This document shows, piece by piece, positions 12,301 through 24,339 of a DNA stretch of 64,000 bases (position 1 is its first letter; each line of letters begins with the position of its first letter). The DNA is from Chrysomallon squamiferum (taxonomy: Eukaryota > Mollusca > Gastropoda > Neomphalida > Peltospiridae), in NCBI GenBank assembly GCA_012295275.1, contig CM022665.1:43221152-43285151 (forward strand), in the 5' to 3' direction. The notes under the pieces are model-generated. The model was not told the DNA's origin, searched no databases, and was given only the letters and a program-made list of their open reading frames with translations. The position numbers and the translations under genes are program-made.

Positions 12301-14992
12301 GAGTATTTTGGCATATTCAGGTGGACATTTTGACATTCGATTCCATAAATCACCCATTTAGAAGGCATTTAGTAAGGTAGTAAATCATTACAAGAATTAA
12401 AACAAGGTGATGTGATTTCAGTACCATTCATGGAAATTGGTTACAAGAAATACATTTCTCAAATGTCGACCAAGATAATTAACGTTACATTTGGAATGCT
12501 ACTTTAACTTTAAAGCAATATTAGCAATCGATTAATTGTGATAAAATTTAGTTACAATTAAATATCAAATTCATTAATGACAAGGTGAAAAATAAAATGT
12601 AAACCAGTTACACTAGAAAAAGTCTGTTAAAATTAATATACATGTATATAGATATATAAATTTATCATACACAGTTTAGAAAATAGGATTTGTCGATCAT
12701 TTCATACTGTAATCTGTTTTAAGATACAAGATACGTACTGTACCAGGATACAGCCAGAAACATAATATAGCTTTTATTATCATGTAGTATTATGTAAAAT
12801 CTGCATCATTTATTTTCTTATCTTTTGCTGCCTTCTTAGAGAATCAGTTTCCGTGGGAACACAAACAGCATTAATAAATAAATAAATAAAATAGAAGGAA
12901 ATTAAAATAATAATGGCACATTTTGATACATTTAGCCTGTTATGTTTCCTTCTACTAAATTTAAAAAAAAAAAAAATTTTAGAATAAAAAATATAAAACA
13001 AAATAAATTCCAAGAGATATATTTTTTGCTTCAAATAATTCATTAAAATTGTTTTCATTAGTTATGTCTCCATAATTCTGTTCAAGAAATTAAAAATTTT
13101 GACAAGAAAAACAAGGACATTTATCAACAAATGTTTTCATTGACTATTAAATTTAATAATAAACAGTTCCTTGTTTATATTGATTTTTTTTTTTTTTTTT
13201 TTTTATCCATGATAGTGAATTTAGCCAGTTAATTAAGAAATTCATTAACAAGAAAACATAACAAGGCCTGAGATGGGTTTCCAAAGAGTAATACTGCTAA
13301 ACTACAAAGTAAATATCAAATTCCAAGTGCTGCCCAATAAAAAAATAAAAATGAAAAATGTCTCTTATTACCATAGAAATATATTCAATCTAGAAATATA
13401 TAGTGAAGATCTGTGAACTATATGAAACCTGTAGCTAGGGGATTACTGGGTTGAAACAATAAAACCCACAAACCACATTAAATATGTACATAAATAATAT
13501 TAAAAACTATTATCAAAATGTACATGCTGGTAATTTGCTGTAAAGAAATTATTTTTATTATTATTATTATTATTTTTTTTCTCTCTGTAACATGGCACAT
13601 TTTAACATCTGCAAAATAAAACAGATCAAATTAAATAAAAAAATTTATGCATTTTTTTTAAAAAGTTTTTATTCTAAATTTCAGGTACAAATTTAAGGCA
13701 CTGGCAATTTGCGTCAAAACAAAAACAAATAAATTTTATATTTTATAAAATCTCTGCTTTTGATTATTTCAACATGACCAATTTCATGCAATGATTTCAT
13801 AAATATTAAAAATAAATCAGCTATCAAATTATTTATGAAGGTTATTAAAATTACATTTATAATCCAATTTTTAAAAAAAAACTATACTGGAGACCATGAA
13901 ACTTCAAACAGCAAAAGACCAACTAATAAATGACTCAATCCACTTCTGTGTCTTAGTTAAAAAACCAAGACAAACTGGGATTAAAATTTATTTCTTCATC
14001 CAGTTTGTTTCCATCCTCAATCTTCATCTCTTCAAAAATCAGTATTTTTCTTAAATGTCTTGATGACATATTTATTTTTTATTTTTTTTAACTCAAATAT
14101 GAACCCTTTAATAAGGTTCCTAGTCTCAATTCGTACAGTTACAATGTCCCTGAATCATGTGTGTTGTTTATTAAACACATGAATTAATTGTCTCTTTATT
14201 ATTATTATGTTTCCAGTGTTGTCATATTCTGTATACATTTCCTTTATAACATCACTTCTGCATGTAGCTCTCGTGATTATTCTTAATTTCTCAGACAGGC
14301 CAAAAAGCCATGATCTTGACCACAGAGAAATATTCATTCACATAAATTCGTGTTCTTGTATTTCAGAGTAAATAGTAAATCATCTTCCAGATAATGTTTA
14401 ATACATTATCTAGAGAACTGGTAATAATACCACCTTTATTTTTCCCCATCACTTAAAAGAACAATAAAACGTTTTATTTATTTTACAGTAAAAACTAGGT
14501 ATTGTTTGTAAAGGGGGATATACCAGTTTTATCAACCTAGTTTATTTTCACAGATACTAATTTTACTGGTATATTACAACTATGTATACTTTCAATGCAC
14601 TGAGAAACCTATTTTATTTCAGTGCTATTCTATGTATATATATTATTTATTATACCTGCACAAGTATGTACATACTGATGTCAATATTATTTCTAATTCA
14701 AGGAATTGTTTTTTTATTTAATCATTTTTTTTTTTTAAATAATACATTTTATAATTTTTGGCTCTCTAAAATTTGCAATGTATTTAAAATACATTTGTTA
14801 TTTCTTTTTCAAATATTATATTCCTTATGAATAAACAATTTGTATTTAAGAAAAAATAATAATAAAAAATAATATAATAACATCAGTCTGAAGATCATTT
14901 TAAATGTTAAAACCTGTGAATATTTGGCACAAATCAAAATCTGTAAAATACTTTAAAAGCTGACAATTTCTCAGCTTTTGACATTTTTCAAT

Positions 14993-15023
<31 letters not shown>

Positions 15024-15578
15024 CATAATAAAACAATTTTAAAATAAATTAACAAAGGAGATCTCATATTTCAACAAAATGCATAGACAATGTCCATACT
15101 GCAGCAAAAAAATAAAAAATAAAAAATAATTACATTTTTTTTTTCTACAGTAAACTGCACCAGTCACATTTCTTGTGACTTCACTTCTCTTTTCTTCAAA
15201 CTTTCATTTCATTTTATTTCAGTGTAAAAACTGAAGTTCAAAATGATATAAACAAGTAATAATATAATTTAAAAAACAACTACATTGTTAATATGAATTC
15301 ACAATCAGATAAGTGTTACAATCATTACCTCGTTAACCTAATCAATTTGTTTTACTATCATTAGAAATTTTTCTTTTTTTTTTTAAATTTTCCAACTGAT
15401 GTTATGATGATGTAGCAAAAACATCTGATTAACAATAATCTGGATTACTTTCTATTCAGTATTTTAATTTACTATATTTTTGAAATTAATAATAACATTT
15501 ATTTCATCTCTTTTCATCCCAAATCTTCAATATTATGCACCAAAGCTCTTAGAACTTTTCCCCTATTTACATCCAACT

Positions 15579-15780
15579 GCATTTTCTGTCCAATACATTT
15601 CAGAACTTCACTTTTGAGTTCTGTTTCATCTTTAACCATCGCTATTTACAACCAGGGCCTGCTGCGTTTTCTGTGTAATAGCTTTCAGAACTTCACAGTA
15701 AAGTTCTGTTTTATCTTTTTATCCATCTCTATTTACAATCAAAACTCCCCCCCCCTTATCCAGGGCCTGCAACAGCAACC
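15579..15780. repeat. Diverged ~85-bp tandem repeat in the probable 3' UTR
   Basis: Two units start at 15579 and 15664. Both contain ...TTTCAGAACTTCAC...AAGTTCTGTTT.ATCTTT and end CTATTTACAA...CCAGGGCCTGC; the second has an insertion containing a C9 run. A partial third unit precedes at 15551. It lies 100-300 bases downstream of the KASH stop codon and so is probably transcribed. Confidence 0.75.
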
Positions 15781-15882
15781 GGTATTAGAGGGTCTGGCTG
15801 CTTATACCTTTACCTATGTGAAAACTGTACTAGACAGTTTCTGATGATTCATGCTATACAACTGGGAGTATTATTTCTACGT

Positions 15883-16099
15883 TCAGAATGGAGGTGGACC
15901 GTTGACGTATCGTAGTTCGGGTGATATGTGAATGGAGAAGTTCATGAATTTATCAACAATGTCGGAGTCCATCAGACACATCATCCCAGCCAGCACCACG
16001 AAGCCTGTGATCTGGAGTCGAGCTGACCTGAGCCACGAGCGAGAAGTTACCTCCCTTGAGTCCTTGGTGATTAGATTGTTGGGCATTTCTTCGGGTTCT
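15883..16099 (-). CDS. KASH protein, terminal exon 16 (transmembrane + KASH peptide)
   Basis: The acceptor is TTTACAG/AGAACC. Seventy-one residues end at TGA (15883-15885). After EPEEMPNNL and a basic stretch (SREVTSRSWLRSAR) comes one hydrophobic segment, LQITGFVVLAGMMCLM, then a lumenal tail DSDIVDKFMNFSIHIS-PELRYVNGPPPF. The terminal LRY-x-NGPPP-x is the signature of KASH peptides in nesprins and klarsicht, which lock into SUN trimers in the perinuclear space. The position where nesprins have the SUN-bonding cysteine (23 residues before the last) is valine. The protein should be tail-anchored in the outer nuclear membrane with its N-terminus in the cytosol. Confidence 0.93.
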
Positions 16100-16648
16100 C
16101 TGTAAATGTAAGAAAAAATTGTTAATAAAAATGGGGTTAAACTGTAAATATATATAAAAAAATATATTTTTTTTAAACAGAAATAGGATTAAAAAAATTT
16201 CAGTTTTAAATTTCGCTTTAACTTAAAGATAATTTGTTTAGGTTCACATTTGTTTCAAAAAATTTCTGATTTAGGAAAATTTAAACTTACCAAAATAATA
16301 ATTTCACTGCATTCGTTCATTTTTTTTATAGATTTTTCTAACAAAATAAATTTACAATCTTCACTGTTCACTTAATTTATTTTTCTTCATAATTCTTTCA
16401 TGTACTGGATACAAAATCTTTTCACAGAAGCAACAAAATTACAGATTTCCTAAACACTTATTTTCAACGGAATCTTATACTTAAAATAACATGTCATTAT
16501 TTTCATTTAATTTTTTTTTTACACTCGTTTCACATCATTTTATAGATTTTCATTTTTTTTTTTTTTTTTTTTTTAAAACTTTTTTACACAAATTTACAAT
16601 CTTCGTCATCATTCCCTCACAGTTTATTCTTCTTCATCATTCGTTCAC

Positions 16649-16899
16649 GTATTGTCGTCAGGAGGCATTGCCAGACGACCAAGCTGACTGTCCTCCACAA
16701 CCACATCCTCCTCGTCCTCCATTTCTCGTTTGGTTCGGTGACAGGACTTGGTAAACACCAACAGCTGGTTTCTCAGGTCGGCCAGGGACGCAAGGAAATC
16801 CTTTTGTGTCTCCTCGTCTGAAGAGCTCTGCAGCTCACACCTCAGCGACTGGATGTCTTCTAACTTGCACTCGTACAGTCCTAAGCTGCCCTGTAGATT
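16649..16899 (-). CDS. KASH protein, exon 15 (last helical segment and acidic linker)
   Basis: The acceptor is CCATTTCAG/AATCTA and the donor AATAC/GTGAAC. Reading through the donor would meet TGA at once, so splicing is needed to reach the KASH exon; the phase-2 end fits it. The 83 codons comprise a predicted helix pair (NLQGSLGLYECKLEDIQSLR, then LASLADLRNQLLVFTKSC), a spectrin-like C-terminal half-repeat, followed by a basic patch (HRTKREMEDEED) and an acidic linker ending LGRLAMPPDDN just before the membrane exon. The donor GTGAAC is weaker than the others in this gene. Confidence 0.87.
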
Positions 16900-17060
16900 C
16901 TGAAATGGAAAAAAGTGATTAGGGTTAAAAAAAGGAGAGGCAGTAACAAAATGTAAGAAAAACATTAAAATAATTGAGAAAATAAAAGGCAAGATTATGC
17001 ATGTATACATATATGTTCATATATATATAAAATAAAGTGTGAGATTTGACTGCTTTCAGG

Positions 17061-17094
<34 letters not shown>

Positions 17095-17361
17095 ACACAC
17101 ATTATGCAAATATAAAAGAAAAAAGAGGATAAAATAATGATTCTATGTACTAATTTTTTTTTGTAAATAATAAATCAAAACAGTAAAATGTTAAAATAAT
17201 ATTACATTTACTTTAATTAATTTCACACTTTTAACCATAATTATTTTACTTTAATTCTAACAAATAAACCTTTCCATAAACAGACAAAAAAAATAATAAT
17301 AAAAAAAAAATAATTAAAAAATAACAATCATCAGTTCAGTAAATTAAGTTGAATAGCACAC

Positions 17362-17539
17362 CTCCAGCTCTTCGAGCAGATCCTTCCTGGGAATGTATCT
17401 GCCATTTTCTCGCTGGCACACCAACTTCTGCAAGCGAGCTCTGTCCTGACTGAACAGGGTTTCAAGCTCGTGTCGACATTCAAGATACTTGTACCAGTTC
17501 TCCAGCATCGCCCTCTGCTCTGACAACTGCAGCACCACT
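17362..17539 (-). CDS. KASH protein, exon 14 (spectrin-like helices)
   Basis: The acceptor is TGTTTCAG/AGTGG and the donor CTGGAG/GTGTGC. About 59 codons read RVVLQLSEQRAMLENWYKYL, then ECRHELETLFSQDRARLQKL and RKDLLEELE. Heptad-spaced leucines with an aromatic core (ENWYKYLE) are typical of spectrin-repeat helices. The exon enters in phase 2 and leaves in phase 0. No catalytic residues are expected; the role is structural, as a cytosolic rod or linker. Confidence 0.9.
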
Positions 17540-18034
17540 CTGAAACAACAAATTTTGATGTCCTTATTTGTATACACATGTCTGTATATGTCTGTGTGTG
17601 TTGTAAGTTTGTGCAAGTGTCTGTCTATGCATCTGTCTTTATGTGCATATGTATATACCATATACATATTATACATACATTTTGTGTGTATGTGTGTATG
17701 TGTATGCATATATAACAGGCATTTTATTTAAGTCATTTCACTACTTTTAACAATTTATTAGATTTTGGAAATGCAACATTTATTTAGTAGTCATGGAATG
17801 AGCAGCTAACATTATTCAATGGTTTACTCCTACTTATTGTGATGTTTTTATCCATCTCATAAAAATGTATAAAATATTGTGGGATCCTGACTGTAATGGG
17901 TGTGTGAAAAAAGAAGTATGAAAACCACCACCCACAAATGGCACGAACACTGAATAGTTGAGGTCTAAAACAAAAAAAAACTTCTATAGAGAGAAGGATT
18001 TTGCAGTAAATTATTCAGTTATTTCTAATTTTAC

Positions 18035-18189
18035 CTGGTTTGAAGGCGGGTGTTGGCTTCTTCAATGTCGGCTAGCTCTTCAATGAACTTCTTGAGTGGA
18101 ATGGCTGGATACAACTCTCCAAACTCTTCCAGAAGCTGACCCACTTCATTCGTGGCCTGCTGGTCCTTCTCCAGACTTACCTGCTGCTC
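18035..18189 (-). CDS. KASH protein, exon 13 (spectrin-like helices)
   Basis: The acceptor is TTTACCAG/GAGCAG and the donor ACCAG/GTAAAA. It encodes EQQVSLEKDQQATNEVGQLL, then EEFGELYPAIPLKKFIEELA and DIEEANTRLQT, a charged amphipathic helical stretch. It enters in phase 0 and leaves in phase 2. The intron upstream begins with an AAAT microsatellite only about 10 bases from the acceptor (18200-18250), so the polypyrimidine tract on the coding strand is a TTTA repeat. Confidence 0.9.
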
Positions 18190-18202
18190 CTGGTAAACAA
18201 AA

Positions 18203-18249
<47 letters not shown>

Positions 18250-18816
18250 AAAAAATAAAATTTGAAAATAATAGCAATAACAACAACAATAATAATTAAC
18301 ATAATATCAATAATAACAATAATAATGATAATAATAATAATATCAATAACAAAAACATAATAATAATAGTAATATTAAAGTTGTAGAGAGAAAACTAGAA
18401 AGATGAACATAACAACACAAATTAATTTAAAAAGGGCTAACAATAAAGTAATATTAAATATTCATTACATTACACAAACCCTATAAAATACATTCTTATA
18501 AATTCTGAACCCTAGCTAACACTTTACAGTACTTCATTTAATACATGCATGACACTAAAGGTATTTTATAAATACAAAAAATAAACAGTAAATAAACAAT
18601 AAATTATAATAATCATAATAATGATAACAATAACTATAATAATAACAGTGGTAAATTTAAAAATCCTATAAAAACATGATGCTTTTGTTGCTGTCAAAAC
18701 TTAAACATACAAATAAAAGAATTAACAATTTCAACTACAACACATTTAAAATTAATAAAATCACTACAGTCAGTATTAAATTTGTTTCTCACTGGAAATA
18801 AAACTACACTATTTAC

Positions 18817-19004
18817 CTTTAGACTTTTAATCACTGCTTCCAGCTCTTTGGGAGAACTGAACTTGGTGGGATGTACACACTGCTGTACTTCCTTCTGCCT
18901 CTTTCTGATCTCCGACATTGAAGACAAAATGGCTGCCAGCTGAGTGGACTGTACCTGTCTTTCACAAGCAAGAGCTTGCAGTTTCTCCCACTGGTACAGC
19001 AGAT
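18817..19004 (-). CDS. KASH protein, exon 12 (spectrin-like helices)
   Basis: The acceptor is TTATTTCAG/ATCTG and the donor CTAAAG/GTAAAT. It reads DLLYQWEKLQALACERQ, then VQSTQLAAILSSMSEIRKRQ and KELEAVIKSLK. The LLYQWEKLQ start is a classic spectrin-repeat helix A core (L-x-x-x-W-x-x-L). It enters in phase 1, joining the G of exon 11 to make ...KMQ-D-LLYQW, and leaves in phase 0. Confidence 0.92.
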
Positions 19005-19400
19005 CTGAAATAACAAACATATTAATATATTAAATAAATAAATATATTTTTATTATTATAATTTTAATTTTTCTTTAACCCTGCATAATAAATGTATTTA
19101 AAGTAGATTTAAGTCTTTTTAAAAATTATTTCTGTAACTTTATGTTGCTATCTTGTAAAGAAAAGAACATTTAAAGATAACAAAAAGTAAATATGAGAAA
19201 GAGAAAGAGAAAAGTGACAGAAAGGGAGAGAGAGAAAGAGGGTTATGAAGTAAAGTTAATGGTAATGTAATAGTTCATATAAAAACAAGGAATGAAAACA
19301 GTGTATTAATTCAGAACATCAAGTGGAAAAACACAACATCAACATGAACAACAACACAAAACATTCTGAAAAAAGAAAATGTTGCAACTTAAAAACTAAC

Positions 19401-19506
19401 CCTGCATTTTCAAGACATCGTTTTCTGTGACATCTTTAGTCTGGAGGTGTGCAGATATACTTTTCAAACATCTGATGTTTGTCTCACTGGTAGCAATAAT
19501 CTCAGC
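19401..19506 (-). CDS. KASH protein, exon 11
   Basis: The acceptor is TTATTCAG/GCTGAG and the donor CAGG/GTTAGT. Thirty-five codons plus one base read AEIIATSETNIRCLKSISAH, then LQTKDVTENDVLKMQ. It is helical and completes the repeat that begins in exon 12. It was found only by splice logic, because the frame is too short to appear as a long ORF. Confidence 0.85.
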
Positions 19507-20295
19507 CTGAATAACAAACAGTAACATTACTGCAGCTTTCAATATAACAACAACAATAGCAACAACAACAACAATATTAATAATAATAATAATAATAATA
19601 TATATAATAACAATAAATATAACAACACCAATAAAAACAACACTAAATATAATAATAACAATGACAACAACTATAATAATGTAGAGAGAGAGTTATAAAG
19701 ATGAACCTAACCTCACAATTTTAAAAAGGACTAATACTTATTTCAATTAAATATTACACAAGCCCTGTATGTCTGTAGCCTTGCTTTCCCTTAACAATGC
19801 TTCATTTAATAAAAGATGATTTTAAATGTCCTTTAAAAACAACAAGCCCCACAAAAAAAACATCAAAAAAATCCTACAACTCAGAAACCCCAGGAATAAC
19901 TGATTATAAGCCATCTATCTATCTATCTGTATACTGTTATATATAAAATATTATAAAGATTTATTGAAAATACGTTATATTAAAATATTCCCCTAGCAAT
20001 TAAAATTAAAACTCAGTATTATTACCATGCTGTTTCATTTCCAAATAAACTGTATATAATAATAATAATACACCACGGGTCAATATCAAAGGAAAATTGC
20101 ACATATTACATACACTGTTATTTAATTTCAACCAACAGCATTATATAACAGTTTAGATATACAGATGCACTCTTTTTATTTATAAAGCTAATGAAAAATA
20201 TGGAAAGTGAAATAGCCAGTGAAAATCATGGACTTGATACCTCAAAGCAACAACCACAACAACAACAACAGAGGTGATGATTTCATGTAACTTAC

Positions 20296-20457
20296 ATATT
20301 TGGACGGGTTGAGATGTAGGTGAGTGCCCATGGAATTCTTTCGTTTTTTCTTCAAAGACTGGTCTGCCAGTTTCAGTTGCATATTTGACTGATCCAGAAT
20401 GTAGTGAAAATCTTCCATGTCTGAGTCGCTGTCATCATTGTGTACAGAACCTACCAT
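20296..20457 (-). CDS. KASH protein, exon 10
   Basis: The acceptor is AATTTCAG/ATGGTA and the donor AAATAT/GTAAGT (strong). Fifty-four codons in phase 0/0: MVGSVHNDDSDSDMEDFHYI, then LDQSNMQLKLADQSLKKKRK and NSMGTHLHLNPSKY. An acidic stretch is followed by a short helix and the basic patch KKKRK, which could be a nuclear-localisation-like or membrane/nucleic acid contact site. The in-frame ATG at the exon start is not taken as a start because upstream exons join in frame. Confidence 0.88.
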
Positions 20458-21541
20458 CTGAAATTACAAATAAATAAAATAAAAAGTTAAAATTCCACTT
20501 CTTAAAACCTACAGTTCACAATTTCTAATTTATTTATTTAAAAAAAAAAAAAAAAAAAAAAAATCGAAGCCAGTTCTGAATAGCCAAATAGAATTCAATA
20601 TTTTTAATATACAATGTATTTATTATTAAGAAAATAATAATTTGAAAAAATAAAATAAAATAAGAAAAAGGAAAAAGTTGAGTTCTCAACATCTAAACAG
20701 AAGAATGCTCTTGCAAAGTGTTTTTAGACTTTATCATTAAACTAACAGTTGTTCTGTGCAAACACACTCAAGAAATATTAATCAAAGTACACCAGACCAT
20801 AAAATCAACACTGTTCTATTTTTCTAAGTAAATGAATGAGAAATTATGTTATCTCTACTAGCAATAATATTTTATTTTCTACAGCATTATTTCTTATTAT
20901 TTTTATTAGGTATTTTATATATTTTATTTTTTTCTACTCTGAATTGAGAAAAGTCATTTTTTTCCTAAATTCTTTCACATTTAATTAATTTCACATGCTC
21001 GTTATTTTAAAACAGAAACTATCTCCTTGGCCATAATGGAAATAATATCAATTTAAGTGTAATCATTTTCCATGCTCTACTTATTACACACAGATTTCTA
21101 ATCTAAACTCAGTTGAAATAACATTGTAAAAATGGATTATTTATTTGGTTGAGCTGTCCTTATTATTTCTGCTGGTTTAAAATTATTTATTTAGGTTTAG
21201 AAGATTTGATTTATTGATTCTAATCAAGAAGTAATATAAGGAATTTAATAAAATTTAGTTTTACCATTTTTTAATTAATTAAAAAAGAAATTATAAAAAA
21301 ATAAATAAAAATTTTTTTCCTCATTCATCAACCAAACATACACTTAAATTTATCTATCCCTTTGAAAAAACATCTTTGTCTAAACCAAAAAAAATAAAAA
21401 AATAATAATAATCAGCCCAAATGACTGAATGAGAAGCAGGTTGGATTTTAGTCTTGGCTTATTACATAGATATATAACTTAACACTGAACAGTTCTGCAA
21501 GGATGAATGATTTTTTGGTACAGTGTTAAAGTTGCACTCAC

Positions 21542-21715
21542 AGATAACTTAGACTTTCGTTTCTCTGCTGTGGCCCGGTTGGCGATGGCATCACCGAGGA
21601 TGCTGGGTTTGTGAGAGTCAAGATGAAACTCTTCATCAAACTCCATCTCGTCTATGGGCTCCCAGTGAATCTTCTCCTCTGTCAGGTCCTCGCTGACACT
21701 CGGGTACAGGGGGGC
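21542..21715 (-). CDS. KASH protein, exon 9
   Basis: The acceptor is TTTCACGCAG/GCCCCC and the donor TTATCT/GTGAGT. Fifty-eight codons in phase 0/0: APLYPSVSEDLTEEKIHWEP, then IDEMEFDEEFHLDSHKPSIL and GDAIANRATAEKRKSKLS. It is acidic, with a tail like a basic helix, and is much richer in GC than the flanking introns. A 200-base CT/GA tract lies about 85 bases upstream of the acceptor. Confidence 0.9.
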
Positions 21716-21800
21716 CTGCGTGAAACAACTCTTGTTATACAGAGAGAATGGGCCATTTAGCTGTTTTTATATCAAGTACATTCATACATTTTATTCATTC

Positions 21801-21998
<198 letters not shown>

Positions 21999-22205
21999 CA
22001 TTTTCTTTGATATGACATCGCTTTTAATGACATACAAATGTCAACTGATCATAAAGGATGTTTTCAATTATATTTGTTACACAGAAGATTAAAATCCAAT
22101 GATTACACATTGAAAGTAAATTCTAATTTAACAGACTGTTAATGGTTAATTAAACTTAAAACTACTTCTGTGTATTTAATTGTGTGTACATGCAGTAAAT
22201 CGCAC

Positions 22206-22306
22206 CTGATAATTGTCCCAGGCATTCTCAGAGAACGAGCCAGTACTGTTTAAAATGTCTTCATTCTCTGATGTTGGTGGATCCATGGGCGGGGTCAGAT
22301 AATCAT
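22206..22306 (-). CDS. KASH protein, exon 8
   Basis: The acceptor is TCATTACAG/ATGATT and the donor TATCAG/GTGCGA. About 34 codons read DDYLTPPMDPPTSENEDILN and STGSFSENAWDNYQ. It is acidic and proline-rich, so presumably a disordered linker. Phase 1 in and phase 0 out fit both neighbours. Confidence 0.87.
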
Positions 22307-22539
22307 CTGTAATGATAAAACAAAACTTTTTTACTTCAATTAATTATTTTTTTAATTTAAGTAAAATACACATTTTGGTAAATAATGTAATACACAATCA
22401 TCGTTATTTATCATCAGCTATGATTAATAGGATAAAAAAATATATATACTGTGGTTTTTGACACATTATTATTAATTAAAATATTATTGAAATTTGTTCC
22501 AACCTCTCCCCCGAAATGATTAAACAAACAACAACAATA

Positions 22540-22608
22540 ATATAATAATAATAGTAATAATAATAATAATAACAACAATAATATCAACAACAACAACAAC
22601 AACAACAA

Positions 22609-22665
<57 letters not shown>
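22540..22665. repeat. (AAT)n/(AAC)n microsatellite
   Basis: A compound trinucleotide array in the intron downstream of exon 7. Apparent polyleucine frames across it are artefacts of the repeat. Confidence 0.93.
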
Positions 22666-22666
<1 letters not shown>

Positions 22667-22789
22667 GTGTAAAATCCTTACACATTACAGTAATGTTATA
22701 AATTATCAACTGATTTAATATTTTAATAATTATTTACATTAATCAACAATTTAATGTGACTTTATCATACACGTAATGATTGCACCAAC

Positions 22790-24092
22790 CTGAGGTGTCC
22801 GATTCAGAACTACTGGACGACCCCCCACTGCTGGAGGACTTCACGTTGGTCATCTGAAACCTGCTGACCATGTCGTCCGTCTCACTGACCGGATGGGCAA
22901 CAACATCCTCGTCACTTCCGGACTCCCCTGAAGGTGCCGAGTCTGAACTGGAGGCAACGAGAGTCGTGCTCTGGTTGGAGGAATACTGCAGCTTGCGCTT
23001 GGCCGCTCTCGGGGAGGACTGGTCACACACCGACAGTGACCGCTGGAAACTCTCAGATGACCGGCGAGGAACAGTGGCTGCCTTCTCCCGGTTGTCCAGC
23101 AGGTGAGACTTGCTGTGTCTGGGAGAGTGCGTGATGAGGTCGATGGCACTCTCGGAGGTGGAGTGCGGCTGCGAGTCCAGCATTTTGCTGAACTCCTGCA
23201 TCTCTATGACACTCCAGGGCCGGTCTTTGAGCTTCCTGGGACCCATCTGGTTCCTCAGTCTCACGTTGTTCAGCACGTCCACAGCACTGCGGGGGAGAGA
23301 AACGTTCTCGTAGCTGGTGTTCTTGGAGTCTGACGTGCAGTCCAGGCCAATAACGCTGTCAAACAGGGTTTCAGTGTTGTCGTCGGTTGTAGTAGCTGTA
23401 GTCCCATTGTCGTCTGTTGCCGTTGCTGTTGCGCCGTTGTCATCTGATGCTGTGGAGAACTCATCATCACCGCTGTCGTGATTGTCGGTCTCCTCTCCAC
23501 TCGCTTCTTCGCCACTGGCATCACATGAACTCACAGTGTTGCAGCCAATGGACCTGACATCTTTCATCGTCACTGGCGATGACGTGACAACAATCTGCAC
23601 CGACCGCGGACTCGTCCTCACCAACTCCTCCGCCTTGTCAATGAGTATCTTTATCTTCTGCTGGGGGTCAGCTCCACCCTCCACCTCCGACTGGCTGCTC
23701 GAACCTCCATTCAAAAAGCCTGCAGCGTTTCATCAATCTCCAGATTCCTTCTAGCAGAATTCACGGAGCACGTGAACTTCTCCATCGGCACCTCCGTCAC
23801 ACACTTTTGGCGGCAACGACAATGGCAGGAACGCTGTCCACCTTTTCACTGGGAGAACTGGCAGCGTCATCGTCAGTTGTCTTGTCCGTGGACTCGATGT
23901 CGACTGGCACAGTGCTGTAGTAGTTCTTGTAGCTAGAGTTGAGTGCCAGGCGACGTCTCTCGGTCAGAGGACTCCTGTCACTGCAAGGGGAGTCGCTGGC
24001 CACCTCACATTTACCTGGGTAACGATTCTCCAACATGCTGTGAATGCGCATCAGCTCTGTCTCATCATTGGAGTGACTCTCACTGCTGTAAC
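22790..24092 (-). CDS. KASH protein, exon 7 (largest; disordered; two frameshifts)
   Basis: The acceptor is AATGTTCAG/GTTACA and the donor CCTCAG/GTTGGT. This 1.3-kb, GC-rich exon encodes about 434 residues of acidic, serine- and threonine-rich sequence, with imperfect DDNG-T-A-T repeats, one amphipathic segment (KIKILIDKAEELVR) and basic patches. The open frame breaks twice. The frame ending VPAIVVAAK stops just after an A4 run (23805-23808, coding strand); a second frame reads CVTEVPMEKFTC...LEIDETLQAF, then stops just after a T5 run (23713-23717), and a third frame continues LNGGSSSQSEVEGG. One missing base in each run explains both. All three frames look like real coding sequence, so a sequencing or assembly error is the simplest cause. 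Function is unknown beyond a cytosolic disordered linker. Confidence 0.85.
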
Positions 24093-24339
24093 CTGAACAT
24101 TTTTAAAACAACACTGAATAAAAACACTGTCCAGAAATATTTCAGTAATGTAATATCCATGAGTTGACTGTATTAGATATTAAGATTTTCATAAGCTTTA
24201 TCATTGAATGTTGAAATGTGCACATATTAAAGAACTGAAAGAATAATTCCTTTAAAGTGTTCCTAAAATAACTGCAACTCTTTGATTCATGTAATTATGA
24301 TTAAACTCAGTGACTTATGTTTATTAAAAATATTTTTAT

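Larger units (their letters stand above)
6831..15882. other. Intergenic DNA and 3' UTR of the KASH gene
   Basis: These 9 kb lie between the DZANK1 promoter and the stop codon of the KASH gene and contain no supportable coding region. The high end must hold the KASH gene 3' UTR. The first minus-strand AATAAA after the stop is at 15498-15503, about 380 bases downstream, but many later copies exist, so the cleavage site is uncertain. The rest is A/T-rich with A runs (7803-7838, 11499-11523, 12047-12069, 14993-15020), an ATT microsatellite (8034-8076), a 94-bp duplication (8486-8673) and an 85-bp repeat (15579-15780). Confidence 0.6.

Noticed and set aside
22870-23754. Several plus- and minus-strand frames of 66-99 codons
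   Set aside because: They are shadow frames over the GC-rich exon 7, which has splice borders and continuous coding character on the minus strand.
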